From positions 1 to 48,014 of the forward strand of contig JAPPBX010000079.1 in NCBI GenBank assembly GCA_026702755.1: a stretch of 48,014 bases of DNA, read 5' to 3'. This document shows positions 17,815 to 26,296 of this stretch, one piece after another. The notes beneath the pieces were generated by a model that had not been told where the DNA came from, did no database searches, and saw nothing but the letters and a program-made list of their open reading frames with translations. The position numbers and the translations under genes are program-made. Source of the DNA: Candidatus Poribacteria bacterium (GTDB taxonomy: Bacteria; Poribacteria; WGA-4E; WGA-3G). How positions within the stretch are numbered: the first letter of the stretch is position 1; each line of letters opens with the position of its first letter.

Positions 17815-19461
17815 GTGAACTACCGCGATATTTTACAAAACATTAGACTTGCCTTCCCTCAACCTACATCTGACCCGATACATGATTCCTACTTCGTGCA
17901 TTCCATCATGCGTGCACTGGACCAAGTTGACGCGCTCAAAACACATCTGCCGATGCTCGGGAGTATCGTCTCTGGGGACTTTGAAAAAGCGCGGCAGACA
18001 GTGTTACCGGACGCTATGTCCTCGGTTGAGGATGTTACTGCTGAGCTCATTGATTATCTTCGGGGGATGACTATCTTCGGGCATCCTCGGACACAACAGA
18101 ACGTTATCCCGCCGACGACAATTCCAAGTGTGATAGGCGTGCTGCTCGCTTCTCTCTACAATCCGAACATCAGTTGGGATGAGTATAGTCGCCTCGTGGC
18201 GTTGGCTGAAGTTGAAGTCGTCGCGATGACCACGAAGATGGTTGGATATGACGCGGAAAAGGCAGGTGGGGTGTTTACCTTTGGCGGCACTGGAACCACA
18301 CTCTACGGGGTGAAACTCGGTTTAGAAAAGGCGTGCCCGGGGACGATGCAAAACGGGACCCCAGAAGAGGCAGTTGTGTTGGTATCAGATGCCGGACACT
18401 ATTGTGCGACGAACATTGTCGGTTGGCTCGGCATGGGAACGAACAATCTGGTTACAATACCAACAACCGATGACAATGAAATCGACCTCGCCCAATTGGA
18501 ACAGGCGGCTCGGGAAGCACTCACAAGTGGGAAAAAGATCGCTGCGATCATTGCGACATTGGGAACCACGGATGCCTTCGGATTGGACGATTTAGAGAGC
18601 ATTGTGGCGTTACGCGATACACTCGTTGATGAGTTCCAACTCGACTACCGACCGCACGTTCACGCCGATGCGGTTATCGGATGGGCATGGTCGGTATTTA
18701 ACGACTATGATCTTGAGGGGAACCCCTTAGAATTCCGCCCGCGTACCGTTCGGGCTTTGGCGGGCGCGTGCCGACGCATACGGCACCTATCCCTCGCGGA
18801 TTCCGTCGGGATTGACTTTCATAAGACGGGCTTTACACCTTATATTTCCAGTCTCGTCCTCGTCAAAAATCGAGAGGACGTCAATTTAGTGAAGCGTCAT
18901 CCGGAACAGATGCCGTACCTTTATCACTTCGGGGAACATCGCCCCGGCATGTATACCCTTGAAACCTCCAGGGCAGGAACGGGGCCCCTTGCAGCCCTTG
19001 CGAATCTCCGATTGTTCGGGGAACAAGGCTTGCAAGCCATCATCGGACACATCGTTGAAATGACACAACTCCTGCGGGAACACTTGGAAGGGCACGCGGG
19101 TACCACCGTGCTGAACCGAGACAACTTTGGAACCGTCACCCTTTTCCGTGCGTATCCGGAGGGAGTGGACACTTTCTCAATCAAACGACAGGAATTTGAG
19201 GATGCTACGTATCGCGAGAGTTTGCGAGCGCATAACGAATACAACCGCAAAATCTTTGACTACGTGCATTCAGAGGCGATGGAGGGTAGAGGCGTGGTCA
19301 TTTCCACAACCGAATGCTATCGACAGACAACATACCAAGAACCGATCGTCGCGTTGAAATCATATATTCTATCTCCGTTTGTCGATGAAGCCGATGTGAA
19401 AACTGTTGTCGATAAGGTCTTGGAGGCGAGGGAGAAGGTTGGGTGTAATGTGAGTTGTTAG
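17815..19461 (+). CDS. PLP-dependent (group II) amino-acid decarboxylase
   Basis: I chose GTG 17815, with GGAGAG 9 bases upstream, giving 548 residues (NYRDILQNIRLAF...). The fold-type I group II pattern is clear: FTFGGTGTTLYGVKLG (cofactor pocket), VSDAGHYCATNIVGW, AIIATLGTTDAFGLDD, HVHADAVIGWAW (the aspartate facing the pyridine nitrogen) and GIDFHKTGF with the Schiff-base lysine (about K337). Length and domain fit glutamate, aspartate or diaminobutyrate decarboxylases; the substrate cannot be assigned. It has its own promoter and lies between the thi gene groups on the opposite strand. Confidence 0.88.
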   Translation: MNYRDILQNIRLAFPQPTSDPIHDSYFVHSIMRALDQVDALKTHLPMLGSIVSGDFEKARQTVLPDAMSSVEDVTAELIDYLRGMTIFGHPRTQQNVIPPTTIPSVIGVLLASLYNPNISWDEYSRLVALAEVEVVAMTTKMVGYDAEKAGGVFTFGGTGTTLYGVKLGLEKACPGTMQNGTPEEAVVLVSDAGHYCATNIVGWLGMGTNNLVTIPTTDDNEIDLAQLEQAAREALTSGKKIAAIIATLGTTDAFGLDDLESIVALRDTLVDEFQLDYRPHVHADAVIGWAWSVFNDYDLEGNPLEFRPRTVRALAGACRRIRHLSLADSVGIDFHKTGFTPYISSLVLVKNREDVNLVKRHPEQMPYLYHFGEHRPGMYTLETSRAGTGPLAALANLRLFGEQGLQAIIGHIVEMTQLLREHLEGHAGTTVLNRDNFGTVTLFRAYPEGVDTFSIKRQEFEDATYRESLRAHNEYNRKIFDYVHSEAMEGRGVVISTTECYRQTTYQEPIVALKSYILSPFVDEADVKTVVDKVLEAREKVGCNVSC

Positions 19462-19507
19462 TTTGCGTTAATTTGTCTGAATCACGGATTATCACGGATG
19501 ACGCAAA
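19462..19507. repeat. Small hairpin with tandem ATCACGGATK
   Basis: TTTGCGT (19462-19468) and ACGCAAA (19501-19507) flank a 10-bp tandem repeat, ATCACGGATT then ATCACGGATG. It lies after the decarboxylase stop and before the convergent thiS end. Confidence 0.5.
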
Positions 19508-19546
19508 TGTTCCCAACCCCCATACATCGTCGGAATGCCCAATGTA

Positions 19547-19753
19547 TCAACCTCCCTGCACAGCGCGGATGATCTCGACTTCACTGTTCTCGCGAAGTTC
19601 CGTCTTCTGCCACTGCGTTTTCGGGATAACTTCCCGATCGACTGCGACAGCGATACCGGCTTGGGTCGGATTCAGGTCCAAGACGATGAGCAGATCGTGA
19701 ACGTTTAGATTTGAACGGATCTCTTTGTCTTCGCCATTAACGCTTATTTTCAT
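19547..19753 (-). CDS. thiS: Sulfur carrier protein ThiS
   Basis: A 68-residue ubiquitin-like protein ending in the diglycine that receives the thiocarboxylate (AVQGG). It starts MKISVNGEDKEI and has the family core LNPTQAGIAVAVDREVIPK. I prefer ATG 19753 to the TTG at 19762. It donates sulfur to ThiG in thiazole formation. It lies immediately downstream of thiO, with a REP-like hairpin in the 38-base gap. No ThiF activating enzyme is visible in this window. Confidence 0.92.
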   Translation of the reverse strand: MKISVNGEDKEIRSNLNVHDLLIVLDLNPTQAGIAVAVDREVIPKTQWQKTELRENSEVEIIRAVQGG

Positions 19754-19772
19754 ATTTTTCAAGTGTGGTTAC

Positions 19773-19795
19773 GGCACACGGCGTGTGCCTACTAC
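19773..19795 (-). repeat. REP-like palindrome, copy 3
   Basis: Read on the minus strand, a GTAGTAGG head leads into GGCACAC-GCC-GTGTGCC, a perfect 7-bp stem. The thiO stop codon TAG is part of this head. Confidence 0.7.
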
Positions 19796-20928
19796 TTTAA
19801 AAATCGGTCTAACTGAAATGGGGCAATTATCTCTGAGGTTTTACCCGTCAGAATCAGTTTGGCTATTTCATAAGCCGTAATTGGTGTGAGTAAGATGCCG
19901 TTGCGATAGTGTCCTGTTGCGTATATCAGATTCTCAATGGGTGTTTTGCCGAGTATGGGGGCATTGTCCCTACTACCGGGACGTAAGCCCGTCCATGTCT
20001 CCAGAAGTGGCAGTTCGTAAATGCCCGGTACTGCTTCCCACGCACCACGGAGCAGCTCAAATGCGCCGCCAGCCGTTAAGCGTGTGTCAAACCCCATCTC
20101 CTCACTTGTTGCACCGACGATAAGTCTGCCATCGGTTCTCGGTACCAAATATACTGATGTCGGATACCTTGCCCTGACAGTGCGGATGACATTTTTAACC
20201 GTAATACCGGCTTCCATCTGTAATGCCAACATCTGTCCTTTCACAGGACGCACCGGCGGAACGATAGTGTTTGGCAATCCTTCAATCTGGGCGGACCAAC
20301 ATCCTGCTGCGAGAATGAGTGTATCTGCTGCCTGAAAGCCGTCTTGTGTTTGAACGCTAGTTGCGACTCCGTTTTCTATAACAATGCTTTCAATGGTGCT
20401 ATTTTCATGCAGCACGCCTCCACAAGCCTGAAAGGAACGCTGGAGTGCTTTTACCATGAGTCGGTTATCAACTTGATGATCGGTCGCGCAACGGATGGCT
20501 GCAGTCACACGCGGCGAGAGAGCAGGCTCGATTTCACGTGCTGCGCGTCCCGTCAACCACTCGACATCTAATTCTAATTCTTGTTGTGAAGCGTGGAGAT
20601 GCCGCAGTTGATGTGTATCATCAGGCTCTAATCCGACGATAAGGGTGCCTTCCACCCGATAACCGACGGACATCTCTGCATCGGTCTCTAATTCATGTAC
20701 CCATTGCGGATAACGTTCCAAACTTTGGCAACCGAGTTTGAGCAGTTCCGGTTCTTCGTTGTGTGCTTCAGCGAGGGGCGCGAGCATCCCAGCGGCTGCC
20801 CAAGAGGCGGCGCGTCCGGCTTCAGCACGATCGTAAATGGTGACGGAGACTCCCGATTTCGCAAGCTGCCATCCGATACCAAGCCCAATCACACCGCCAC
20901 CAATGATGAGAATCGTTTTATTTTTCAC
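19792..20928 (-). CDS. thiO: Glycine oxidase ThiO
   Basis: A 378-residue FAD-dependent oxidase. It oxidises glycine to dehydroglycine, the imine used by ThiG in aerobic thiazole synthesis. The dinucleotide-binding motif is IIGGGVIGLGIGWQLA near the N-terminus; the DAO family blocks SWAAAGMLAP, PVRPVKGQML, YLVPRTDGRLIVGAT and GLRPGSRDNAPILG follow in order. It is followed by thiS on the same strand. The TAXI binding-protein gene upstream is probably unrelated. Confidence 0.94.
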   Translation of the reverse strand: MKNKTILIIGGGVIGLGIGWQLAKSGVSVTIYDRAEAGRAASWAAAGMLAPLAEAHNEEPELLKLGCQSLERYPQWVHELETDAEMSVGYRVEGTLIVGLEPDDTHQLRHLHASQQELELDVEWLTGRAAREIEPALSPRVTAAIRCATDHQVDNRLMVKALQRSFQACGGVLHENSTIESIVIENGVATSVQTQDGFQAADTLILAAGCWSAQIEGLPNTIVPPVRPVKGQMLALQMEAGITVKNVIRTVRARYPTSVYLVPRTDGRLIVGATSEEMGFDTRLTAGGAFELLRGAWEAVPGIYELPLLETWTGLRPGSRDNAPILGKTPIENLIYATGHYRNGILLTPITAYEIAKLILTGKTSEIIAPFQLDRFLK

Positions 20929-20985
20929 TATTCTCCATCTCTAAAAAAGCAAATTTTGGAAACACGACAATTTTTCGTTTTCGAT

Positions 20986-22044
20986 TTAATCCACCGGCAT
21001 GGCGTGTGCTGGGATTTCCACACCCTGTTCGCTCCAAAATTTGTATGCACCACGGTGTAGTGGAATAACAAACGCCTTTGGTCCGTTCTCTATCGTCATA
21101 TCTGCCGCGGCTTGATTTGTCTGAAGCATCATCTGATGTCCTTCTGGTGCGTAAACATGCTTTAGAAGTTTATAGATGGTTTCCTCGCTCACCGCCTTGT
21201 TCGCGATAAGTACCGTCGGCATCAGGAGAGTTCTCACCGGTTCAACTTTGCCTTCATAAGCACCTTCTGGCAAAGACCCGGAGAGATAAAACGGGTACTT
21301 TTCATAGAAGCCGTACTTCTTCGCAACTACGTCGAGATCGATCATCCGAATGGATTTGATTGCTGTGAGTTGAATAACAGCGCTGTTTGGCACACTGACA
21401 AGCCATTGGAATGCAGCGACCTGTCCGTCTTGGAGTGCTTCGGCAGCGGCACTACCACCTTTGTAGATCGGCGTAAACTTGCCCCAGATGCCAGCGAGTC
21501 TTGATAAACGCTCTAACGTTTGAGCGGTGCCTGACCCACTTGCCCCAGAAGCGATTTTTTTACCGACAATATCCTCAAACTGATGAACATCGCTGTGTGC
21601 CAGCGTTGAGAACTGGTCATAAGCAATGAAAAGTAATGTCACCATACGAATATTGGTTTTCGCACCCTCTTCTGCGAAAATTTCTTTGCCGTGGTAGCCG
21701 AGATAGCTCTCAGAGGCAAAAACGACACCGAGTGCTTCCGTATCGTCATTTACACGCCGCGTGTTTTCGACTGAACCGGCGGAAGCACCGACAGATATTT
21801 TGAGATGCGGTTCCTGTTGGGTCAAGATACGACTAACACCCCCGGCAAATTGTGAAAAACTACCACCAATCACACCGCCTAAAATTGAAAGCCACTCCTT
21901 TTCCTGACGCGAGGCATCGGTTGTTTTCGCTTTTTCACTTGACTGCTTATCGCTACATCCGTAAAGGACAACCAGTACAGTTAGTATGAAAGCTGTGAAT
22001 ATAAATAATAAATTATGATGTACGCCTCTGTTCTTTGTAAACAT
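20986..22044 (-). CDS. TAXI-family TRAP transporter binding lipoprotein
   Basis: A 352-residue protein with lipoprotein signal (VLVVLYGCSDK). The mature part follows the TAXI (TRAP-associated extracytoplasmic immunogenic) pattern: LSILGGVIGGSFSQFAGG, SVGASAGSVENTRRVN, GASGSGTAQTLERL and GGSAAAEALQDGQVAAF. Such proteins deliver substrates, often glutamate or other organic acids, to DctQM-type TRAP permeases. No permease gene is in the window, so the partner is elsewhere or absent. The substrate is unknown. Confidence 0.88.
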   Translation of the reverse strand: MFTKNRGVHHNLLFIFTAFILTVLVVLYGCSDKQSSEKAKTTDASRQEKEWLSILGGVIGGSFSQFAGGVSRILTQQEPHLKISVGASAGSVENTRRVNDDTEALGVVFASESYLGYHGKEIFAEEGAKTNIRMVTLLFIAYDQFSTLAHSDVHQFEDIVGKKIASGASGSGTAQTLERLSRLAGIWGKFTPIYKGGSAAAEALQDGQVAAFQWLVSVPNSAVIQLTAIKSIRMIDLDVVAKKYGFYEKYPFYLSGSLPEGAYEGKVEPVRTLLMPTVLIANKAVSEETIYKLLKHVYAPEGHQMMLQTNQAAADMTIENGPKAFVIPLHRGAYKFWSEQGVEIPAHAMPVD

Positions 22045-22070
22045 AAGGTTTCCTTTTTCGTTTGTATATT

Positions 22071-22190
22071 GAATAGTTATTGCTCTTCGGTTATCGGTTG
22101 TCAGTTAACTTCTGTGGATGTTGCAATCTTCCTAATGATCACAAGCTGCTCTTTATTTAACCGATAGCTGATAACTGATGACTATAAGAA
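22071..22190. repeat. MITE-like inverted-repeat element C
   Basis: The left arm has GGTTATCGGTTGTCAGTTAA; the right arm read in reverse has AGTTATCAGCTATCGGTTAA. It lies in the divergent region between the TAXI gene and the CsgG-like gene. Confidence 0.65.
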
Positions 22191-22265
22191 TACCAAATAT
22201 TTTCTTGTATTTCAAGGGTTTTCTGGCTTGGGTAGAAGCCCAATTTCTCAGAACCCTAAATTTTC

Positions 22266-22294
22266 TTGATAAATCTTCCGAAGGCTGCTAAATT
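22266..22294 (+). promoter_or_regulatory. Candidate promoter for CsgG-like gene
   Basis: TTGATA, a 17-bp spacer and TAAATT lie about 47 bases upstream of the GTG start. Confidence 0.45.
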
Positions 22295-22340
22295 ATAGGT
22301 GTAAGAGGTAACCAAAGGAAGAAAAGGAGGCGAAAAAACA

Positions 22341-23615
22341 GTGAAACGCATCTTTTCATATCTGTTAGTGATGGGATTCAGTTTGTGCTTCGTTATCGGC
22401 ACGGTTGTTGTTGGTGAGGCTGCTCCAAAGAAACGGATTGCTGTCCTCTATTTTGAGGACCACAGTCGCTTTGATTCTCCTACCGGATGTGGTTGTATAC
22501 CCAGTTTCATCGGGAATCTGTTTAGCACAAAAAAGCGTTGGGATTTGGAGGCGGGATTTGCCAAAATGCTCAATCGGAAGCTCGTCGAAACGAATATGTA
22601 TGAACCCATCAGCAAAGATGAACTCCTTGATGCTATGGCACTTATGACGCTCTCACGGCACGGCTTAAAGAAACTAAATCAGGAACAACGCGCAACGCTT
22701 GCGAAGCATCTCAATGCAGACGTAATTGTGGTGGGCGATATCCAAAAATTTAATCAGGAACGTTTCAGAACCAATGCTTCACGAACACTGCGAGAAGGTG
22801 GCCGCGAAGCACAGCGGGGACCTGTCGGCGCAAGTTATGTTGCCCCTGTTATTTTGCGGGGCTCTATACACCGTGCCACCATTAAACTGAACATGAAATT
22901 CTACAATGTGTCCGGTAACGCTGTAGCAGAACCCCGAATCTCCGCCAGTCGGGACCACAATTATCTCGGCACAAAAGTTGCTTCTCTTGAAGCGAGCAGG
23001 ACAGAGGAGGGAACGAACCTCACCTTTGGGCAAACGACGGAAAGTCAACGAAAAAATCCACGCCCGATTGTCAAACCGGTTGAGCTGAATGAAATCCAGT
23101 TTGCGAGTGCTGAATACGACAGAACGCTTTTCGGCATCGTAACCAATGAGGCATTAATTAAAGTCGTTTTGGCACTCCGGGATAGTGTCGGACCCAATTT
23201 CATCACACCTTGGGAGCCGAAAACTGCAACCGCCAAAGAAGGACAGGGAAAACCCGCAGCGGCACCTGGTGAGCCTATCAAAGGCAAGATCCAATATGTG
23301 GATAGTGAACATCCTGATAAAATCTATGTCAATATTGGTTCCAACTGGGATATAGCCATCAACCAGGAGTTTGACGTTTATACGAAAGGTAAGCCGGTGC
23401 GTGATTTGGACACGGGTGAAATCCTAACCTACGTGCCAAAACAGATCGGACGCGTGGCGGTTTCCGAAATCCTGACTGATAAGGTCTCTATTTTTCGCGT
23501 TGTTGAAACCACGGAACCTCTCAAAGAAGGCGATATTGTGCGCGAGATCTCACCCGATTCTAATGGGTCTGATGCATCCACTTCTGAAGCGGATTCGTCT
23601 GAAAAACAACAATAA
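22341..23615 (+). CDS. CsgG-like / FlgT C-terminal-like envelope protein
   Basis: A GTG start with AAGGAGG 10 bases upstream. The 424-residue product has a signal peptide (cleavage near GEAAP). Residues about 28-140 resemble the CsgG/LpoB-type fold (KRIAVLYFEDHS, then LNADVIVVGDIQ). Residues about 310-405 resemble the FlgT C-terminal domain: VYVNIGSNWDIAINQEFDVY-like strands (here IYVNIGSNWDI), DLDTGEIL and IGRVAVSEI. It probably sits in the periplasm or outer membrane. The XylF-like gene starts 20 bases later, so they are likely cotranscribed, though a functional link is unclear. Confidence 0.75.
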   Translation: MKRIFSYLLVMGFSLCFVIGTVVVGEAAPKKRIAVLYFEDHSRFDSPTGCGCIPSFIGNLFSTKKRWDLEAGFAKMLNRKLVETNMYEPISKDELLDAMALMTLSRHGLKKLNQEQRATLAKHLNADVIVVGDIQKFNQERFRTNASRTLREGGREAQRGPVGASYVAPVILRGSIHRATIKLNMKFYNVSGNAVAEPRISASRDHNYLGTKVASLEASRTEEGTNLTFGQTTESQRKNPRPIVKPVELNEIQFASAEYDRTLFGIVTNEALIKVVLALRDSVGPNFITPWEPKTATAKEGQGKPAAAPGEPIKGKIQYVDSEHPDKIYVNIGSNWDIAINQEFDVYTKGKPVRDLDTGEILTYVPKQIGRVAVSEILTDKVSIFRVVETTEPLKEGDIVREISPDSNGSDASTSEADSSEKQQ

Positions 23616-23635
23616 ATCTCAAAAGGAGTTATGTG

Positions 23636-24733
23636 ATGCGCCTCTCAAATCTTAACAGCAATTTTTCACTTGAAAAAAAGGTTTGTGTCAAAGTGATCCT
23701 CCACTTCTGCGTTTTAACAGCGTGTCTCGTAATGCTATTCGGATGTGCCGATCCAGAAAAGAAAAGCGAGGGGACGGATGCCACTGCTACTAAGAAGATT
23801 AAGATCGGTTTGTCTATGGACTCTTTACGTGTAGAACGGTGGCAGAAAGACAGGGATATTTTCACGGCTGAGGCAGAGAAACTCGGTGCTGAGGTTATCG
23901 TCCAATCTGCTGATGGCGATGAACGCCGACAAAACGAACAAGCGGAAAATATGATTACGCAAGGTGTAGATGTTCTCGTTGTTATTCCGAAGGATAGTGT
24001 CGCTGCCGCACAAATCGTGCAAGCCGCGCACGCAGAGGGCATCAAGGTGATCGCGTATGACCGATTGATTCGCGAGAGTTCACCTGATCTCTATATCTCC
24101 TTTGACAATGAGCAGGTTGGATATTTGCAAGCCGAATATATCCTCCGTCAGAAGCCAAAAGGGGCTTACTTCTTGCTCGGCGGTGCACCAACCGACAATA
24201 ACGCGCAACTCCTTCGGCAGGGACAGCTCCGTGCCTTGCAACCCGCGATTGATAGTGGCGACATTCGATTGGTGGCGGGAGGCGAGCATTGGGCAGTTAA
24301 TTGGGATCCACGTGACGCACTCAAGAAGGCAGAGCAGGTCTTGACGCAGACGAACAACGAAATAGATGCTGTTGTCGCCTCTAATGATGGTACTGCTGGT
24401 GGCGTTATACAGGCACTTGAAGGTCAGAATTTGGCGGGAACTGTCCTTGTTTCTGGGCAGGATGCAGAACTCGCTGCGTGCCAACGGATTGTTAAAGGCA
24501 CACAAACCATGACGGTTTACAAACCGATTCATCTCATTGCAACAAAGGCGGCGCAAGCCGCTGTCGCCCTCGCAAAGGGTGAAGCAATCGCCGAAGCCAC
24601 GCAGACCGTTAACAACGGCAAAATTGACGTGCCATCAATCCTGCTGACACCCATCCAAGTTGACAAGGAGAACCTGGACGAGAAGGTTATTAAAGATGGG
24701 TTTCATACACACGAAGCGGTTTATCAGGAATAG
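23636..24733 (+). CDS. xylF: XylF-like sugar ABC transporter binding lipoprotein
   Basis: I chose ATG 23636, with AAGGAG 7 bases upstream; a GTG one codon earlier is possible. The product has 365 residues with a lipoprotein signal (LVMLFGCADPE). It follows the type I periplasmic binding fold and reads like D-xylose binding proteins: IGLSMDSLRVERWQKDRDIF, IVQSADGDERRQ, YDRLIRESSPDLYISFDNE, ASNDGTAGGVIQAL and VSGQDAELAACQRI. No xylG or xylH lies next to it. The stop codon lies within the end of MITE-like element D. Confidence 0.88.
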   Translation: MRLSNLNSNFSLEKKVCVKVILHFCVLTACLVMLFGCADPEKKSEGTDATATKKIKIGLSMDSLRVERWQKDRDIFTAEAEKLGAEVIVQSADGDERRQNEQAENMITQGVDVLVVIPKDSVAAAQIVQAAHAEGIKVIAYDRLIRESSPDLYISFDNEQVGYLQAEYILRQKPKGAYFLLGGAPTDNNAQLLRQGQLRALQPAIDSGDIRLVAGGEHWAVNWDPRDALKKAEQVLTQTNNEIDAVVASNDGTAGGVIQALEGQNLAGTVLVSGQDAELAACQRIVKGTQTMTVYKPIHLIATKAAQAAVALAKGEAIAEATQTVNNGKIDVPSILLTPIQVDKENLDEKVIKDGFHTHEAVYQE

Positions 24734-24873
24734 TTGGCAGTACGATTTTTCTGCGAAAAATCTTTCAGTACTCAGTTATCAGTTAAGAGACAATTTGTGG
24801 CGGGTGATTTTCTCGTAAATGCCACAAGCATAAGACTGATTACTGGAAACTGACGACTGAAAACTGAAAACTA
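24729..24873. repeat. MITE-like element D with inserted hairpin
   Basis: The right arm reads AACTGAAAACTGAAAACT and mirrors CAGTTATCAGTTAA on the left. Near the left end, the direct repeat CAGTAC (24738-24743 and 24766-24771) flanks 22 bp containing a perfect 8-bp stem, GATTTTTC-TGC-GAAAAATC. The left edge overlaps the xylF stop. Confidence 0.65.
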
Positions 24874-24880
24874 ATACAAT

Positions 24881-26056
24881 ATGCCTATTTTTCTCATTGG
24901 GACAAATGCTCCAGACATCGGAATCGGGGACCGGCTGAGTTGGGTATGGCGTTCCGATGCCTATCAAAACATTATCGTTATCGCGCTTCTTGTTGGCGCG
25001 GCATGGCTTCTCCGATATGCCTCACAGCAAGAGTATTGGCGGAACGCCGCGAGACAGATTCGTATAAATCGACTTGCCATGGTCTGTCTCTTTATCCTTT
25101 TGGGGTATCTCCTTATCGGTGTGTTGGATAGCATCGGTTGGCGTGATCCGTTGATACGGCGAACCGACCAGACACTCACCCGAAATGAGAGCGGTGCTGT
25201 TGTCTATAGACCGAAAACCTTGAGTCTTCTCGATAGGCTCTGCACACCTCTTCGAGAGCGGACCGAGAAAACCTATTCTGCCCCCTTGGCAACGCATCTG
25301 TATGCGAAAAGTACCCTCCAGACTCCCGATGGACGAACGGTTCGCGATTATCCGCCGCTTGCGTATCCGCGAAGCCATCTCTTAGGGACGGACAAGGTGG
25401 GCAGCGATGTCCTTTACCTTGCACTAAAAGGCATTCGGACTGGACTTATTATCGGTGGATTTACCACATTGATTGCCGTGCCGTTTGCCATATTTTTCGG
25501 TGTTATCGCGGGTTACTTCGGCGGTAGGATAGATGATGCCGTTCAGTATATCTACGCCACCCTTGATTCTATTCCGTCTATCTTGCTTATCGTTGCCTTC
25601 ATGCTCCTCTTTGGACAGGGGTTATTCAATCTGTGTCTCATCATGGGGATCAGCAGTTGGACAGGTCTTTGCCGAGTCTTACGCGGTGAAACCTTGAAAC
25701 TCCGAGAATTGGAGTACATACAAGCCGCTGAAGCATTTGGTGTGCGTCGTGGACTTATTCTTCTCAAACACCTGATTCCGAATCTGATGCATATCGTGCT
25801 AATCTCCGCTATCTTACGGTTTAGTGGATTGGTTCTGGCAGAGGCGTTGCTCAGTTATCTCCAGATCGGCGTTGATCCGACGACCGGAAGTTGGGGGAAT
25901 ATGATTAACACGGCGCGATTGGAACTCGCACGCGACCCGATTGTTTGGTGGAATCTCGCTGCAGCGTTTACGTTTATGTTTGGACTCGTGTTACCTGCGA
26001 ATCTCTTCGGCGATGCCGTTCGCGATGCCTTGGATCCGAGGCTGAGAACGGAGTAA
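24881..26056 (+). CDS. OppC/DppC-type ABC transporter permease
   Basis: A 391-residue inner-membrane protein. The pattern is that of dipeptide/oligopeptide permease C subunits: a long extracytoplasmic insert after the first helices, HLLGTDKVGSDVLYLALKG, a core of five or six helices, and the EAA-like ATPase-contact loop (EYIQAAEAFGVRRGLI). GSWGNMIN and a C-terminal DALDPRLRTE are also family-typical. No OppB, OppD, OppF or OppA gene is adjacent, so it is orphaned here. Element D ends 7 bases upstream and there is no clear ribosome-binding site. Confidence 0.9.
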   Translation: MPIFLIGTNAPDIGIGDRLSWVWRSDAYQNIIVIALLVGAAWLLRYASQQEYWRNAARQIRINRLAMVCLFILLGYLLIGVLDSIGWRDPLIRRTDQTLTRNESGAVVYRPKTLSLLDRLCTPLRERTEKTYSAPLATHLYAKSTLQTPDGRTVRDYPPLAYPRSHLLGTDKVGSDVLYLALKGIRTGLIIGGFTTLIAVPFAIFFGVIAGYFGGRIDDAVQYIYATLDSIPSILLIVAFMLLFGQGLFNLCLIMGISSWTGLCRVLRGETLKLRELEYIQAAEAFGVRRGLILLKHLIPNLMHIVLISAILRFSGLVLAEALLSYLQIGVDPTTGSWGNMINTARLELARDPIVWWNLAAAFTFMFGLVLPANLFGDAVRDALDPRLRTE

Positions 26057-26296
26057 CATCATTCCCTCCAAGGTTTCTCCTCATTCCGTAATTTCTTATA
26101 GTTGCGCTTTATACGTGCGTCCCTGTTGGCTTTGCGCTTTGTTTGTTACGGAACATAGGAGGGGAAATAACGAAGTTTTCTCTCTGAGAGGCATCTAACA
26201 ATACGAACCTAAATCGTTGTTTATAGTAAGCCCGTAATTATTTATACACCCCCAGGAGAAGAGTCGGGAATCGGAGTTCCTTAAGGAATAATTAAA
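26057..26296 (+). other. Intergenic region before LamG gene
   Basis: No gene is seen. The perfect palindrome TTCCTTAAGGAA (26277-26288) overlaps the AAGGAA ribosome-binding site of the LamG gene and could mask it. CTCTCTGAGAG is another small inverted repeat. Confidence 0.4.

Noticed and set aside
20929-20985. TPP riboswitch before thiO
   Set aside because: The gap is short and shows no CTGAGA or the other conserved TPP blocks. None was found before thiG either.
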